Part shown: positions 1 through 7,484 of the stretch, piece after piece
Layout of the letters: the number at the start of each line of letters is the position of its first letter
Numbering within the stretch: position 1 is the first letter of the stretch
Assembly (NCBI GenBank): GCA_009469675.1
Contig: SSSZ01000040.1
Location: 1 to 49,663 of the forward strand
Direction: 5' to 3'
Origin: Azonexaceae bacterium
GTDB taxonomy: Bacteria; Pseudomonadota; Gammaproteobacteria; Burkholderiales; Rhodocyclaceae
DNA: 49,663 nt
Position numbers and translations under genes: made by a program
The notes under the pieces: generated by a model
Databases searched by the model: none
Told to the model about the DNA's origin: nothing
Seen by the model: the letters and a program-made list of their open reading frames with translations, nothing else

Positions 1-268
1 CAACGCCACCTCGGCCAGCCTGGCGGGCGACGCCATCATGCTCCCGGCCACCGCCTTCGCCCCGGACGCGCTGGCCTACGACATGATGTACGGCCGGGGG
101 ACCACCCCCTTTCTCGCCGAGGCCCGGCGCCAGGGCGCCGGGCGCCTGGCCGACGGTCTCGGCATGCTGGTCGAGCAGGCGGCCGAGGCCTTCCTGCTGT
201 GGCGCGGCATCCGCCCGGAAACCGCGCCGGTCCTGGCCGCCCTGCGGACCCAACTGGCGGCCCGGTGA
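1..268 (+). CDS. aroE: Shikimate dehydrogenase, C-terminal end (partial)
   Basis: The reading frame is open from base 2, so the gene begins outside the window; only the last 88 residues are present. It opens with [10 protein letters not shown], the conserved loop of shikimate dehydrogenase, and continues with YDMMYG, TPFLAEA and [15 protein letters not shown]. This order and spacing match the C-terminal third of AroE, which carries the last part of the NADP-binding domain and the closing helix. The enzyme reduces 3-dehydroshikimate to shikimate in cytoplasmic aromatic amino acid synthesis. The stop is TGA at 266-268. The next gene, mtgA, follows on the same strand after 148 bases, an arrangement common in betaproteobacteria. 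Identification is secure for the visible part. Confidence 0.93.
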   Translation, partial: NATSASLAGDAIMLPATAFAPDALAYDMMYGRGTTPFLAEARRQGAGRLADGLGMLVEQAAEAFLLWRGIRPETAPVLAALRTQLAAR

Positions 269-308
269 GCACTTCCGCCCGACCGCCCGCCGGGGGCGCT
301 CGCCAGGG

Positions 309-350
309 CCGGCTTGGCGCAGCCGGCCCGCTCGGGCGGCGCCAAGCCGG
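309..350. repeat. GC-rich inverted repeat between aroE and mtgA
   Basis: In the 148-base gap, CCGGCTTGGCGC at 309-320 is repeated exactly as its reverse complement at 339-350, leaving an 18-base GC-rich loop. The transcript could form a 12-bp stem. There is no T tract, so it is not a classic intrinsic terminator. It may be an mRNA-stabilising hairpin or a remnant of a dispersed extragenic repeat. No other gene-like feature is seen in the gap. Confidence 0.55.
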
Positions 351-416
351 GCGGCACCGAACCCCGCTTTCACCCGCCCCGGCGAGGCTGGCGGGCGGCG
401 ACGGCAGGGCAGCCCG

Positions 417-1112
417 GTGACCCGCCTGGGCCACTGGCTCAAATGGGGCCTCCTGGCCCTGTGCGGCGGCGTTCTCGCCTACCAGCTCTGGCTTCTGGGC
501 TGGGTGCTCTACTGGGGGCATGTCAACCCCGACACGACCCGCTTCATGGCGATCCGCCTGGGCGAACTGCGGGAAAAAAAGCCCGACGCCCAACTCAAGA
601 AGCAATGGGTGCCCTACGACCGCATCTCGCCCCATCTCAAACGCGCCATCATCGCCGCCGAAGACGCCAAGTTCGTCGACCATGAAGGCTTCGACTGGGA
701 AGGCATCCAGAAGGCCCTGGAAAAAAACCAGAAAAAAGGGCGGGCCGTCGCTGGCGGCTCGACCATTACTCAGCAACTGGCCAAGAATCTCTTCCTCAGT
801 CCGCAGAAATCCTACTGGCGCAAGGCCGAGGAGGCGGTCATCACCCTGATGATCGAATACTGCTGGGACAAACGGCGCATTTTCGAGGTCTACCTCAACG
901 TCATCGAATGGGGCAACGGCCTTTTCGGCGCCGAAGCCGCCGCCCGCCACTACTACAACCAAAGCGCCGCCCAACTGGGTCCGGAGCAGGCGGCCCGGCT
1001 GGCCGGCATGGTGCCCAACCCGCGCTTCTACGACCGGAACCGAAACGCGCCCGGGCTGGCCAAAAAAACAGCGATCATCCTCGCCCGCATGCCGGCCGCC
1101 GAAGTGCCGTAA
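417..1112 (+). CDS. mtgA: Monofunctional biosynthetic peptidoglycan transglycosylase
   Basis: MtgA polymerises lipid II into glycan strands at the outer face of the inner membrane; it is a GT51 glycosyltransferase without the transpeptidase domain of bifunctional penicillin-binding proteins. The 231 residues fit the family. A single membrane anchor spans roughly residues 8-30. GT51 motifs follow in order: EDAKFVDHEGFDW (catalytic Glu near residue 82), GGSTITQQLAKNLFLS, then RKAEEAVITLMIE, KRRIFEVYLN and WGNGLFGAEAAARHYY. The start is GTG at 417, since no ATG precedes the membrane anchor in frame. It sits between aroE and mgtE on the same strand. Confidence 0.95.
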   Translation: MTRLGHWLKWGLLALCGGVLAYQLWLLGWVLYWGHVNPDTTRFMAIRLGELREKKPDAQLKKQWVPYDRISPHLKRAIIAAEDAKFVDHEGFDWEGIQKALEKNQKKGRAVAGGSTITQQLAKNLFLSPQKSYWRKAEEAVITLMIEYCWDKRRIFEVYLNVIEWGNGLFGAEAAARHYYNQSAAQLGPEQAARLAGMVPNPRFYDRNRNAPGLAKKTAIILARMPAAEVP

Positions 1113-1149
1113 AACGCAATTTGTCGCGGTCGTAGACGCCTGCCAATGC

Positions 1150-1155
1150 TAGAAT
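1150..1155 (+). promoter_or_regulatory. Candidate -10 box (TAGAAT) for mgtE
   Basis: TAGAAT lies 26 bases before the preferred mgtE ATG at 1181. The -35 region at the proper distance is poor (CGGTCG at 1127-1132). If this is the -10, transcription would start near 1162, which argues against the in-frame ATG at 1154 (it overlaps the hexamer) and for the ATG at 1181. Confidence 0.45.
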
Positions 1156-1180
1156 GCCCGCTCCTTTGCGGCACTGCACC

Positions 1181-2623
1181 ATGAGCGAAGAAACCCAGCT
1201 TAGCGACACCGAAGACTTGCAGGAGCGCCTCGCCGAGGTGCAGACCCTGCTCGCCCGGCACAGGCTGGTGGAAGACCTGGTTCATCGCCAGGACACGCCG
1301 CGCCACGACCTGGTCGAAGACCTGGTGCACAAACAGCATCTCAGCGAACTCCAGAAAAAGCTGGAGCCGATGCACCCGGCCGACATCGCCTACATCCTCG
1401 AGGCCCTGCCCCCCGACGAACGCCTGATCGCCTGGGAACTGGTCAAGGCCGAGCGCGAAGGCGAGATTCTGCTCGAGGTTTCCGACGCCGTCCGGGAAAG
1501 CCTCATCGAATCGATGGGCCGCAACGAGCTGGTGGCGGCCGCCGAAACCCTCGACACCGACGAACTCGCCGACCTCGCCCCGGATCTGCCGCAGGAGGTC
1601 ATCGCCGACCTCTTCCAGTCGCTGTCGGTAGAGGAGCGCGAGCAACTGCGCGCCGCCATGTCCTACCCCGAGGATTCGGTGGGGGCGATCATGGACTTCG
1701 ACATGGTCACGGTGCGCGAGGACGTGACCCTGGAAGTGGTGCTCCGTTACCTGCGCCGCTTCGACGAGCTGCCCGACCACACCGACCAGCTTTTCGTCGT
1801 CGACCGCGACGAACACCTGAAGGGCGTGCTGCCCCTCAACGTCCTCCTGGTCAATGAAGTGGACATGGAAGTCGGCGCCCTCATGCAGACCGACTACATC
1901 GAACTTGAACCCGACGATTTCGCCGAAGAAGCCGCCAAGGCCTTCGAGCGCTACGATCTGGTCTCGGCGCCGGTGGTCGACCCCGACCACAAGCTGATCG
2001 GCCGCGTCACGGTCAATACCGTGGTGGACTTCATTCGCGAGGAAGCCGAAAGCGAACAGCTGGCCAAGGCCGGTCTGCGCGAAGAGGAAGACATTTTCGC
2101 CTCGGTCTGGGATTCGGTGAAAAACCGCTGGTCGTGGCTGGCCATCAACCTCGTCACCGCCTTCGTCGCCTCCCGGGTGATCGGCGCCTTCGAAGGCTCG
2201 ATCGAGAAACTCGTGGCCCTTGCCGCCTTGATGCCCATCGTCGCCGGCATCGGTGGCAATTCGGGCAACCAGACCATCACCATGATCGTCCGCGCCGTCG
2301 CCATGGGCCAGGTCCAGCCCGACGCGACGCGCCGGCTGCTGCGCAAGGAACTCGGCGTCTCCCTCATCAACGGGCTGATCTGGGGCGGCCTGCTCGGCCT
2401 CATCGCCTGGTGGCTCTACGGCAGCGTCAAGCTCGGTCTGGTGATGACCGGTGCCATGACCCTCAACCTCATGCTCGCCGCCTCGGCGGGTGTCGCCATC
2501 CCCCTCATGCGGTTGCGCTTCGGCGCCGATCCGGCGGTGGGTTCGTCGGTGATGATTACCGCCCTCACCGACTCCGGCGGCTTCTTCATCTTCCTCGGCC
2601 TGGCGACGCTCTTCCTGATGTAG
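1181..2623 (+). CDS. mgtE: Magnesium transporter MgtE
   Basis: MgtE is a dimeric Mg2+ channel of the inner membrane, gated by cytoplasmic Mg2+ bound between its N and CBS domains. The 480-residue product shows the superhelical N domain, then two CBS domains (about residues 160-295; SVGAIMDFDMVTV and LMQTDYIELEPDD are recognisable), a linking helix, and five membrane segments. The pore signature GIGGNSGNQT and the late ALTDSGGFF motif, whose Asp lines the ion path, are intact. Near the N terminus LVEDLVHRQ recurs as LVEDLVHKQ 17 residues later, a short tandem duplication. ATG 1181 is preferred over in-frame ATG 1154, which overlaps a probable -10 box. The convergent gdx gene ends 3 bases away. 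Confidence 0.95.
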   Translation: MSEETQLSDTEDLQERLAEVQTLLARHRLVEDLVHRQDTPRHDLVEDLVHKQHLSELQKKLEPMHPADIAYILEALPPDERLIAWELVKAEREGEILLEVSDAVRESLIESMGRNELVAAAETLDTDELADLAPDLPQEVIADLFQSLSVEEREQLRAAMSYPEDSVGAIMDFDMVTVREDVTLEVVLRYLRRFDELPDHTDQLFVVDRDEHLKGVLPLNVLLVNEVDMEVGALMQTDYIELEPDDFAEEAAKAFERYDLVSAPVVDPDHKLIGRVTVNTVVDFIREEAESEQLAKAGLREEEDIFASVWDSVKNRWSWLAINLVTAFVASRVIGAFEGSIEKLVALAALMPIVAGIGGNSGNQTITMIVRAVAMGQVQPDATRRLLRKELGVSLINGLIWGGLLGLIAWWLYGSVKLGLVMTGAMTLNLMLAASAGVAIPLMRLRFGADPAVGSSVMITALTDSGGFFIFLGLATLFLM

Positions 2624-2626
2624 GCC

Positions 2627-2959
2627 CTAATCCGGCGTCACCAGCTTCAAGCCGACGATGCCGGCGACGATGAGGCCGATGCAGACCAGGCGGGCGACTT
2701 CCCGGGATTCGTCGAACAGCATCATGCCGAGGAGTGCCGTACCGACGGCGCCGATGCCGGTCCACACCGCGTAGGCCGTCCCCAGGGGTAGGGCCTTCAA
2801 AGACCAGCCGAGGAGCACGACGCTCGCCCCCATCGCCGCCAGGGTGCCGACACTGGGCCAGAGGGGGGAAAAACCGGCGGTGTACTTCAACCCCACCGCC
2901 CAGCCGACCTCGCAGAGGCCGGCCAGGAAAAGGATGAGCCAAGCTTGGGGCGTGTTCAT
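2627..2959 (-). CDS. sugE: SMR-family guanidinium exporter Gdx (SugE)
   Basis: This is a 110-residue, four-helix inner-membrane protein of the small multidrug resistance family. The signature [15 protein letters not shown] carries the essential membrane Glu (residue 17), and [14 protein letters not shown] is the hallmark that separates the Gdx/SugE branch from EmrE-type drug pumps. Characterised Gdx proteins exchange guanidinium for protons as antiparallel dimers. Codons TTG and CTG precede the ATG at 2959 in frame, but the ATG has an AGG a few bases upstream and gives the usual length. No guanidine riboswitch is seen upstream; the 68 bases to hemL hold an inverted repeat instead. Function is assigned from family motifs. 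Confidence 0.93.
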   Translation of the reverse strand: MNTPQAWLILFLAGLCEVGWAVGLKYTAGFSPLWPSVGTLAAMGASVVLLGWSLKALPLGTAYAVWTGIGAVGTALLGMMLFDESREVARLVCIGLIVAGIVGLKLVTPD

Positions 2960-2972
2960 CAGCAACCTATTG

Positions 2973-3028
2973 AAACGCAGAGACGCAGAGGCACGGAGAA
3001 AAGCGGATTGTTCGGTGTCTCTGCGTTT
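2973..3028. repeat. AAACGCAGAGAC inverted repeat between hemL and gdx
   Basis: AAACGCAGAGAC at 2973-2984 is matched perfectly by its reverse complement GTCTCTGCGTTT at 3017-3028, with a 32-base loop. The left arm is followed by GCAGAG, giving a local direct repeat of GCAGAG. The right arm overlaps the hemL stop codon. The motif resembles the CTCTGCGTCTCTGCGTT extragenic element that I recall from many environmental proteobacteria (from memory, not searched). It lies between two minus-strand genes and could end hemL transcription or only be a scattered repeat. Confidence 0.65.
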
Positions 3029-4320
3029 TAGCCTTTATCTGTTCCCAGCGCGAAATACGCGGCGGCGGCGGCCACCGTGGCGGCGATGTCGGCGTCGCTG
3101 TGGGCGGCTGAGACGAAGCCCGCCTCGAAGGCCGAGGGGGCGAAGTAGTGGCCGGCGTCGAGCATGGCGTGGAAGAAGCGGTTGAAGGCCTCCTTGTCGC
3201 AGGCCAGGACGGCATCGTAGCTGGCCGGGCAGGCGGCGGCGAAGTACAGGCCGAACATGCCGCCGACGTTCTGGGCGGCGAAGGCGACGCCGTGCTTCCG
3301 GGCGGCGCCCACCAGGCCGTCGCACAGGGCCTTGGTTTTGGCGGCCAGGTTCTCGTAGAACCCCGGTTCCTGGACAAGTTTGAGGGTGGCCAGGCCGGCG
3401 GCCACGGCCACCGGGTTGCCGGACAGCGTACCGGCCTGGTAGACCGGCCCCAGGGGTGCGATCTTCTCCATGATCTCGCGCTTGCCGCCGAAGGCGCCCA
3501 CCGGCATGCCGCCGCCGATGACCTTGCCGAAGGTGGAAAGATCCGGGGTGATGCCGAACAGGCCCTGGGCGCTCTTCAGACCGACGCGAAAACCGGTCAT
3601 CACCTCGTCGAAGATCAACACCGCGCCGTGCCTGGCGGTGAGTTCGCGCATCGCCCGGAGAAATTCGCCCGTCGGGGCGATGAGGTTCATGTTGCCGACC
3701 ACCGGTTCGACGATCACCGCCGCGATGCGCTCGCCGTGGGTGGCGAAGGCGTCGGCCAGTTGTTGCGGATCGTTGTAGGCGAGCACCAGGGTGTGCTGGG
3801 CGAGGTCGGCGGGGACGCCGCCGGAGGAGGGGTTGCCGAAGGTCAGCGCCCCCGAGCCGGCCTTCACCAAGAGGCTGTCGGAATGGCCGTGGTAGCAGCC
3901 CTCGAACTTGATGAGCAGGTCGCGGCCGGTGTAACCCCGGGCCAGGCGGATGGCGCTCATGGTTGCCTCGGTGCCGGAAGACACGAGGCGCACCATGTCC
4001 ATGGAGGGAACCAGCCGGCAGAGGAGATCGGCCATTTCGACCTCGCGCTCGGTGGGGGCGCCGAAGGAAAGGCCGTCGGCGGCGGCCTCGGCCACCGCCC
4101 TGAGCACCTCGGGATGGCCGTGGCCGAGGATCATCGGCCCCCAGGAACCGACATAGTCGGTATACCACTTGCCGTCGGCGTCCTGGACCCGCGGCCCCTG
4201 CGCCTTGGCGAAGAAGAGCGGGGTGCCGCCCACCGAGCGGAAGGCACGGACCGGCGAATTGACGCCGCCGGGGATGTGGCGCTGGGCTCGGTCAAAAAGC
4301 TGCTGGTTGCGGGAGGTCAT
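3028..4320 (-). CDS. hemL: Glutamate-1-semialdehyde 2,1-aminomutase
   Basis: HemL is a cytoplasmic PLP enzyme that converts glutamate-1-semialdehyde into 5-aminolevulinate in the C5 tetrapyrrole route. The 430 residues are full length. It begins with [17 protein letters not shown], typical of Hem[17 protein letters not shown] binds the PLP phosphate, [10 protein letters not shown] contains the Asp that contacts the pyridine nitrogen, and [16 protein letters not shown] holds the Schiff-base lysine K266. The start ATG at 4320 overlaps the thiE stop by four bases (ATGA), so thiD-thiE-hemL is one translationally coupled operon read leftward. HemJ, a later haem enzyme, is encoded elsewhere in this window. 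Confidence 0.97.
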   Translation of the reverse strand: MTSRNQQLFDRAQRHIPGGVNSPVRAFRSVGGTPLFFAKAQGPRVQDADGKWYTDYVGSWGPMILGHGHPEVLRAVAEAAADGLSFGAPTEREVEMADLLCRLVPSMDMVRLVSSGTEATMSAIRLARGYTGRDLLIKFEGCYHGHSDSLLVKAGSGALTFGNPSSGGVPADLAQHTLVLAYNDPQQLADAFATHGERIAAVIVEPVVGNMNLIAPTGEFLRAMRELTARHGAVLIFDEVMTGFRVGLKSAQGLFGITPDLSTFGKVIGGGMPVGAFGGKREIMEKIAPLGPVYQAGTLSGNPVAVAAGLATLKLVQEPGFYENLAAKTKALCDGLVGAARKHGVAFAAQNVGGMFGLYFAAACPASYDAVLACDKEAFNRFFHAMLDAGHYFAPSAFEAGFVSAAHSDADIAATVAAAAAYFALGTDKG

Positions 4321-4958
4321 GGGGTGTTTTCCTCGAACAGGGATTGATAGGCGTGGGCGCGGGCAGCAATGTCCGGCGCCGAGAAAAGATCGGTGATGAC
4401 GGCCAGCAGGTCGGCGCCGGCGGCGATGAGCCGCGGCGCCCCGGCCAGGGTGATGCCGCCGATGGCGCAGGCGGGAACGGCCAGTTCGGTGCGGCAGCGC
4501 GGAAAAAGAGCGAGGGGCGCCGGCTTGGCCTGCGGCTTGGTGGGCGACGGATAGACGGCGCCGAAGGCGACGTAGTCGGCTCCGGCGGCGCAGCCCCGGC
4601 GGGCGAGGTCGAAATCGGCGTAGCAGGAAACGCCGATCACGGCTCGCGGCCCGAGAACGGCCCGGGCGGCGCCGGCATCGCCATCGTCGCGGCCGAGGTG
4701 GACGCCGGCGGCGCCAATGGCCCGGGCCAGTTCGACGTCGTCATTGACGATAAGGGCGGCGGCGTGGCGGGCGCAGCACGCGGCGAGGGCGCGGGCCCGC
4801 GCCAGGCGTTCGGCCCCGGCCGAGGTCTTGTCGCGGTACTGCAGCCAGCGGCACCCCCCGGCCAGCACGGCTTCGCTGGCGGCGAGCAGGTCGGCGGCGG
4901 CGGCAAACTCCGGGGTGACGGCGTAGAGGCCGCGCCGCAGCGGCAGCGGCTCAGGCAT
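4317..4958 (-). CDS. thiE: Thiamine-phosphate synthase
   Basis: ThiE joins HMP-pyrophosphate and the thiazole phosphate to give thiamine phosphate in the cytoplasm. The 213-residue TIM-barrel protein shows LQYRDKT (substrate-binding Arg/Asp/Lys), [23 protein letters not shown], and [15 protein letters not shown], which binds the thiazole phosphate. [20 protein letters not shown] closes the barrel. It overlaps thiD by 8 bases upstream and hemL by 4 bases downstream. The start at 4958 gives the normal family length. Identification is firm from these motifs. Confidence 0.96.
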   Translation of the reverse strand: MPEPLPLRRGLYAVTPEFAAAADLLAASEAVLAGGCRWLQYRDKTSAGAERLARARALAACCARHAAALIVNDDVELARAIGAAGVHLGRDDGDAGAARAVLGPRAVIGVSCYADFDLARRGCAAGADYVAFGAVYPSPTKPQAKPAPLALFPRCRTELAVPACAIGGITLAGAPRLIAAGADLLAVITDLFSAPDIAARAHAYQSLFEENTP

Positions 4959-5805
4959 CGGCGGCTTTCTCGCCCCCGGATTCGCCCTCGGCCCCGCCTT
5001 CGTCGTCCCGCGCCCAGAACAGCCGGTCGGGGATGAATTGGCCCATACCGGGCCGAAAGGCGTTGGCCAGGGTCTGCCAGGTGTAGTCCTGGGCGTCGCG
5101 TACCGCGTCCTCCAGTCCGGCGCCGTTGGCGATGCAGGCGGCGATGGCCGAGGCCAGGGTGCAGCCCGAACCGTGGAAGCTGCCCGGCAGGCGCTCCCAG
5201 CGGTCGCGGCGGACGACGCCCCCGTCGCCGAAAAGCTGATTGACGACCTGGGTCGTGTTTTCGTGGGTGCCGGTGACCAGCACGTTCTGCACCCCCATCT
5301 CGATCAGGCGGCGGGCGCATTCGGCGGCGTCGGGTTCGCCCTCGTCGTCGTCGCGTTCGGCCAGGCGGCGGGCTTCGGGGGTATTGGGCGTGAGCAGGGT
5401 GGTCTGGGGCAGGAGCAGTTCCCGGATGGCCGACAGCATGTCGTCGCTGGAGAACTCGTCGCCGCGCCCTGAAGCCAGCACCGGATCGAAGACGAGGGGC
5501 ACCTCGGGATAGTCGGACACGATTTCGGCCACCACGACGACGTTCTCGACGCTCCCCAGGACGCCGACCTTGAAGGCCGCCACGGGCATGTCCTCAAGGA
5601 GCAGCCGGGCCTGCCGCTCGACGGTTTCGGGATCGACCGGATGCAGGCTCTCGACCCCGGCCGTATCCTGGACGGTAAGGGCGGTGAGCACAGTGAGCGG
5701 ATGGCAGCCCAGGCTCGAAAGGGTCAGGATGTCGGCCTGGATACCGGCGCCGGACGAGGGATCGCTGGCCGCGAAGACCAGTACAAGCGGTGGCGTTGCA
5801 GTCAT
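4951..5805 (-). CDS. thiD: Hydroxymethylpyrimidine / phosphomethylpyrimidine kinase
   Basis: ThiD phosphorylates HMP and then HMP-phosphate, supplying the pyrimidine half to ThiE. The 284-residue protein is a ribokinase-fold enzyme: [15 protein letters not shown] near the N terminus is the substrate loop, [11 protein letters not shown] is the mid-domain motif, and [16 protein letters not shown] contains the anion hole and catalytic residue. The C-terminal ~25 residues are Glu/Gly/Ala-rich and look disordered. The ATG at 5805 (MTATPPL) is chosen over an in-frame TTG at 5838, which would add 11 residues with no family similarity. It heads the thiD-thiE-hemL operon, divergent from rubredoxin across 68 bases. 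No TPP riboswitch is visible in that gap. Confidence 0.95.
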   Translation of the reverse strand: MTATPPLVLVFAASDPSSGAGIQADILTLSSLGCHPLTVLTALTVQDTAGVESLHPVDPETVERQARLLLEDMPVAAFKVGVLGSVENVVVVAEIVSDYPEVPLVFDPVLASGRGDEFSSDDMLSAIRELLLPQTTLLTPNTPEARRLAERDDDEGEPDAAECARRLIEMGVQNVLVTGTHENTTQVVNQLFGDGGVVRRDRWERLPGSFHGSGCTLASAIAACIANGAGLEDAVRDAQDYTWQTLANAFRPGMGQFIPDRLFWARDDEGGAEGESGGEKAADA

Positions 5806-5873
5806 GGGAATTCGCCCGGATGGCGAAAAATTCGACAATTATTTAAGATTCCCCCGATTTTATCCGAAATACC

Positions 5874-6065
5874 ATGATGACCATGACCACCGAGGCCGAG
5901 TACAAAACCTGGATGTGCCTGATCTGCGGCTTTATCTATGACGAAGCTGCCGGTCTTCCCGACGAGGGCATCCCGCCCGGCACCCGTTGGGATGACATCC
6001 CGATGAACTGGTCCTGCCCGGAATGCAACGCCCGGAAGAGCGATTTCGAGATGGTCGCCTTGTAG
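5874..6065 (+). CDS. rubA: Rubredoxin
   Basis: This is a 63-residue one-iron electron carrier of the cytoplasm. The two metal-binding knuckles CLICG and CPECN (CxxC each) supply the four cysteines for the Fe(Cys)4 centre, and [18 protein letters not shown] and [15 protein letters not shown] are standard rubredoxin sequence. ATG codons at 5874, 5877 and 5883 are all possible starts and none has a clear ribosome binding site, so the first ~6 residues are uncertain. A rubredoxin gene just upstream of pilG is a conserved neighbourhood; a functional tie to pili is not established. Its redox partner is not evident here. Confidence 0.95.
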   Translation: MMTMTTEAEYKTWMCLICGFIYDEAAGLPDEGIPPGTRWDDIPMNWSCPECNARKSDFEMVAL

Positions 6066-6080
6066 GTAGGCGATAAGGGA

Positions 6081-6086
6081 TATAGT
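6081..6086 (+). promoter_or_regulatory. Candidate -10 box upstream of pilG
   Basis: TATAGT lies in the 64-base gap between rubredoxin and pilG. TTGTAG at 6060-6065 could serve as a -35, but the 15-base spacer is short and it overlaps the rubredoxin stop. The pilG TTG start follows 44 bases downstream, preceded by AGGGGA. Confidence 0.35.
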
Positions 6087-6129
6087 ATGACGCCACGCAA
6101 TCAGGGCTGGCGCCCACAGGGGACTGAGA

Positions 6130-6525
6130 TTGGCTGACGCGGCAAATCTGCGCGGGGTGAAGGTGATGGTGATTGACGACAGCAACACCATTCGTCGCAG
6201 CGCTGAAATTTTTCTGGTTCAGGCCGGATGCCAGGTGGTCCTGGCGGAGGACGGCTTTGACGCCCTGGCGAAGATCGCCGACCACCAGCCGAACGTGATT
6301 TTCTGCGACATCATGATGCCCCGGCTCGACGGCTACCAGACTTGCGCCCTCATCAAGAAGAACGCCCGCTTCCGGGCCACGCCGGTCATCATGCTGTCCT
6401 CCAAGGACGGCCTCTTCGACCGCGCCCGGGGCCGCATGGTCGGCTCCGACCAATACCTGACCAAACCTTTCACCAAGGACAGTCTGCTCCAGACAGTCGC
6501 CAGCTTTTCGGCGGCCGCGGGCTGA
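6130..6525 (+). CDS. pilG: Twitching motility response regulator PilG
   Basis: PilG is a CheY-like single-domain receiver of the Chp system. In Pseudomonas it is phosphorylated by ChpA and promotes pilus extension and cAMP signalling. The 131 residues are close to characterised PilG: KVMVIDDSNTIRRSAE gives the acid pair D16/D17, IFCDIMMPRLDGYQTCALIK holds the phospho-acceptor D60, and SDQYLTKPF carries the conserved Lys (K112). The start is TTG at 6130, with AGGGGA 9 bases upstream; an internal start would cut into the first strand. pilH follows after 32 bases, and pilI, pilJ and chpA continue on the same strand. Confidence 0.95.
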   Translation: MADAANLRGVKVMVIDDSNTIRRSAEIFLVQAGCQVVLAEDGFDALAKIADHQPNVIFCDIMMPRLDGYQTCALIKKNARFRATPVIMLSSKDGLFDRARGRMVGSDQYLTKPFTKDSLLQTVASFSAAAG

Positions 6526-6557
6526 TCTGTCGTTTTTTGTAGCACAGGGAGTACACA

Positions 6558-6923
6558 ATGCCCGTAAAGAAGATCCTCGTTGTCGATGACTCGCCCACCG
6601 AGCGCTTTTTCGTCGTCGATCTCCTGACCAAGAACGGTTACCAGGTGGTGATCGCCGAAAACGGCGAAGAAGGCATCGCCAAGGCCAAGGCGGAAAAACC
6701 CGACCTCATCCTGATGGACGTGGTGATGCCCGGCCTCAACGGCTACCAAGCCACCCGCACCCTGACCCGGGACGACGAAACCAAGGGCATCCCGGTCATC
6801 GTGTGCACCACCAAGGGTCAGGAAACCGACAAAATCTGGGGCCTGCGCCAGGGCGCCCTTGACTACCTGGTCAAGCCGCTCAATCCGGAAGAACTGCTGC
6901 AAAAAATCGCGGCCTTGCCTTAA
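6558..6923 (+). CDS. pilH: Twitching motility response regulator PilH
   Basis: PilH is the second CheY-like receiver of the Chp pathway; in Pseudomonas it opposes PilG and favours pilus retraction or acts as a phosphate sink. The 121 residues consist of one receiver domain: ILVVDDSPTERFF with the acid pair D10/D11, LILMDVVMPGLNGYQA with phospho-acceptor D54, and DYLVKPLNPEELL with K106. An AGGGAG ribosome binding site lies 8 bases before the ATG. pilI starts 9 bases after its stop, so it is cotranscribed with the cluster. Confidence 0.95.
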   Translation: MPVKKILVVDDSPTERFFVVDLLTKNGYQVVIAENGEEGIAKAKAEKPDLILMDVVMPGLNGYQATRTLTRDDETKGIPVIVCTTKGQETDKIWGLRQGALDYLVKPLNPEELLQKIAALP

Positions 6924-6932
6924 GCGGCCGCC

Positions 6933-7445
6933 ATGGCAAGAAAAACCAGCCTTCGGGAGTTCCAGGAATACCTGGCCGGCCGCCTGACCAGTGCGGCCCG
7001 CGGCAAGCGCGGCGCGTCGCTGCTCGGCATCCGGGCCGGCAACGAAGACTGGCTCCTCGACCTGGCCGACTCGGGCGAAATCGTGCAGATGCCCAAGCTG
7101 ACGCCGGTACCCCTGACCAGGCGCGCCTTTACCGGCATCGCCAACATCCGGGGCAACCTGTATTCGGTCACCGATTTCTCCCTGTTCCGGGGCGGCGACC
7201 CGACCCCCCAGAACGCCAATACCCGGCTCCTGCTGGTGGGGGTCAAGCACGGCTCGAATGCCGCCCTTCTGGTGGCACGCATGCTCGGCCTGAAGAACGC
7301 CGAGGATTTCACGGCGGAAGAACCCGACCCCTCGGCTCCCGCCTGGGGCACGCAAAAATACCGGGACAACAACGGTAACGTCTGGCGCAAACTTTCGGTT
7401 CGCGATTTGCTGGGCGATGAAGACTTCATGAATGTCGGCGCCTGA
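6933..7445 (+). CDS. pilI: CheW-like adaptor PilI
   Basis: PilI is a CheW-type scaffold coupling the receptor PilJ to the kinase ChpA. The 170-residue protein has one CheW fold. WLLDLADSGEIVQMPKLTPVPLT and FTGIANIRGNLYSVTDFSLF match the CheW core, in which Asn-Ile-Arg-Gly is the kinase/receptor-binding loop. The first ~25 residues form a short helical leader. No good ribosome binding site is seen in the 9-base gap after pilH, so translational coupling is likely. Only one CheW-like adaptor is present; Pseudomonas also has ChpC, which is absent here. Confidence 0.92.
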   Translation: MARKTSLREFQEYLAGRLTSAARGKRGASLLGIRAGNEDWLLDLADSGEIVQMPKLTPVPLTRRAFTGIANIRGNLYSVTDFSLFRGGDPTPQNANTRLLLVGVKHGSNAALLVARMLGLKNAEDFTAEEPDPSAPAWGTQKYRDNNGNVWRKLSVRDLLGDEDFMNVGA

Positions 7446-7484
7446 CCGGGCCGCCACACCTTAGATTGACAGCGGAGGATTAGC

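Noticed and set aside
2960-3027. Guanidine riboswitch before gdx
   Set aside because: No guanidine-I, -II or -III consensus could be seen; the space is occupied by the AAACGCAGAGAC inverted repeat.
5806-5873. TPP riboswitch before thiD
   Set aside because: The 68-base gap lacks the THI-box sequences (for example CUGAGA and ACCUGAUCUGG-like blocks) and is too short for the element.
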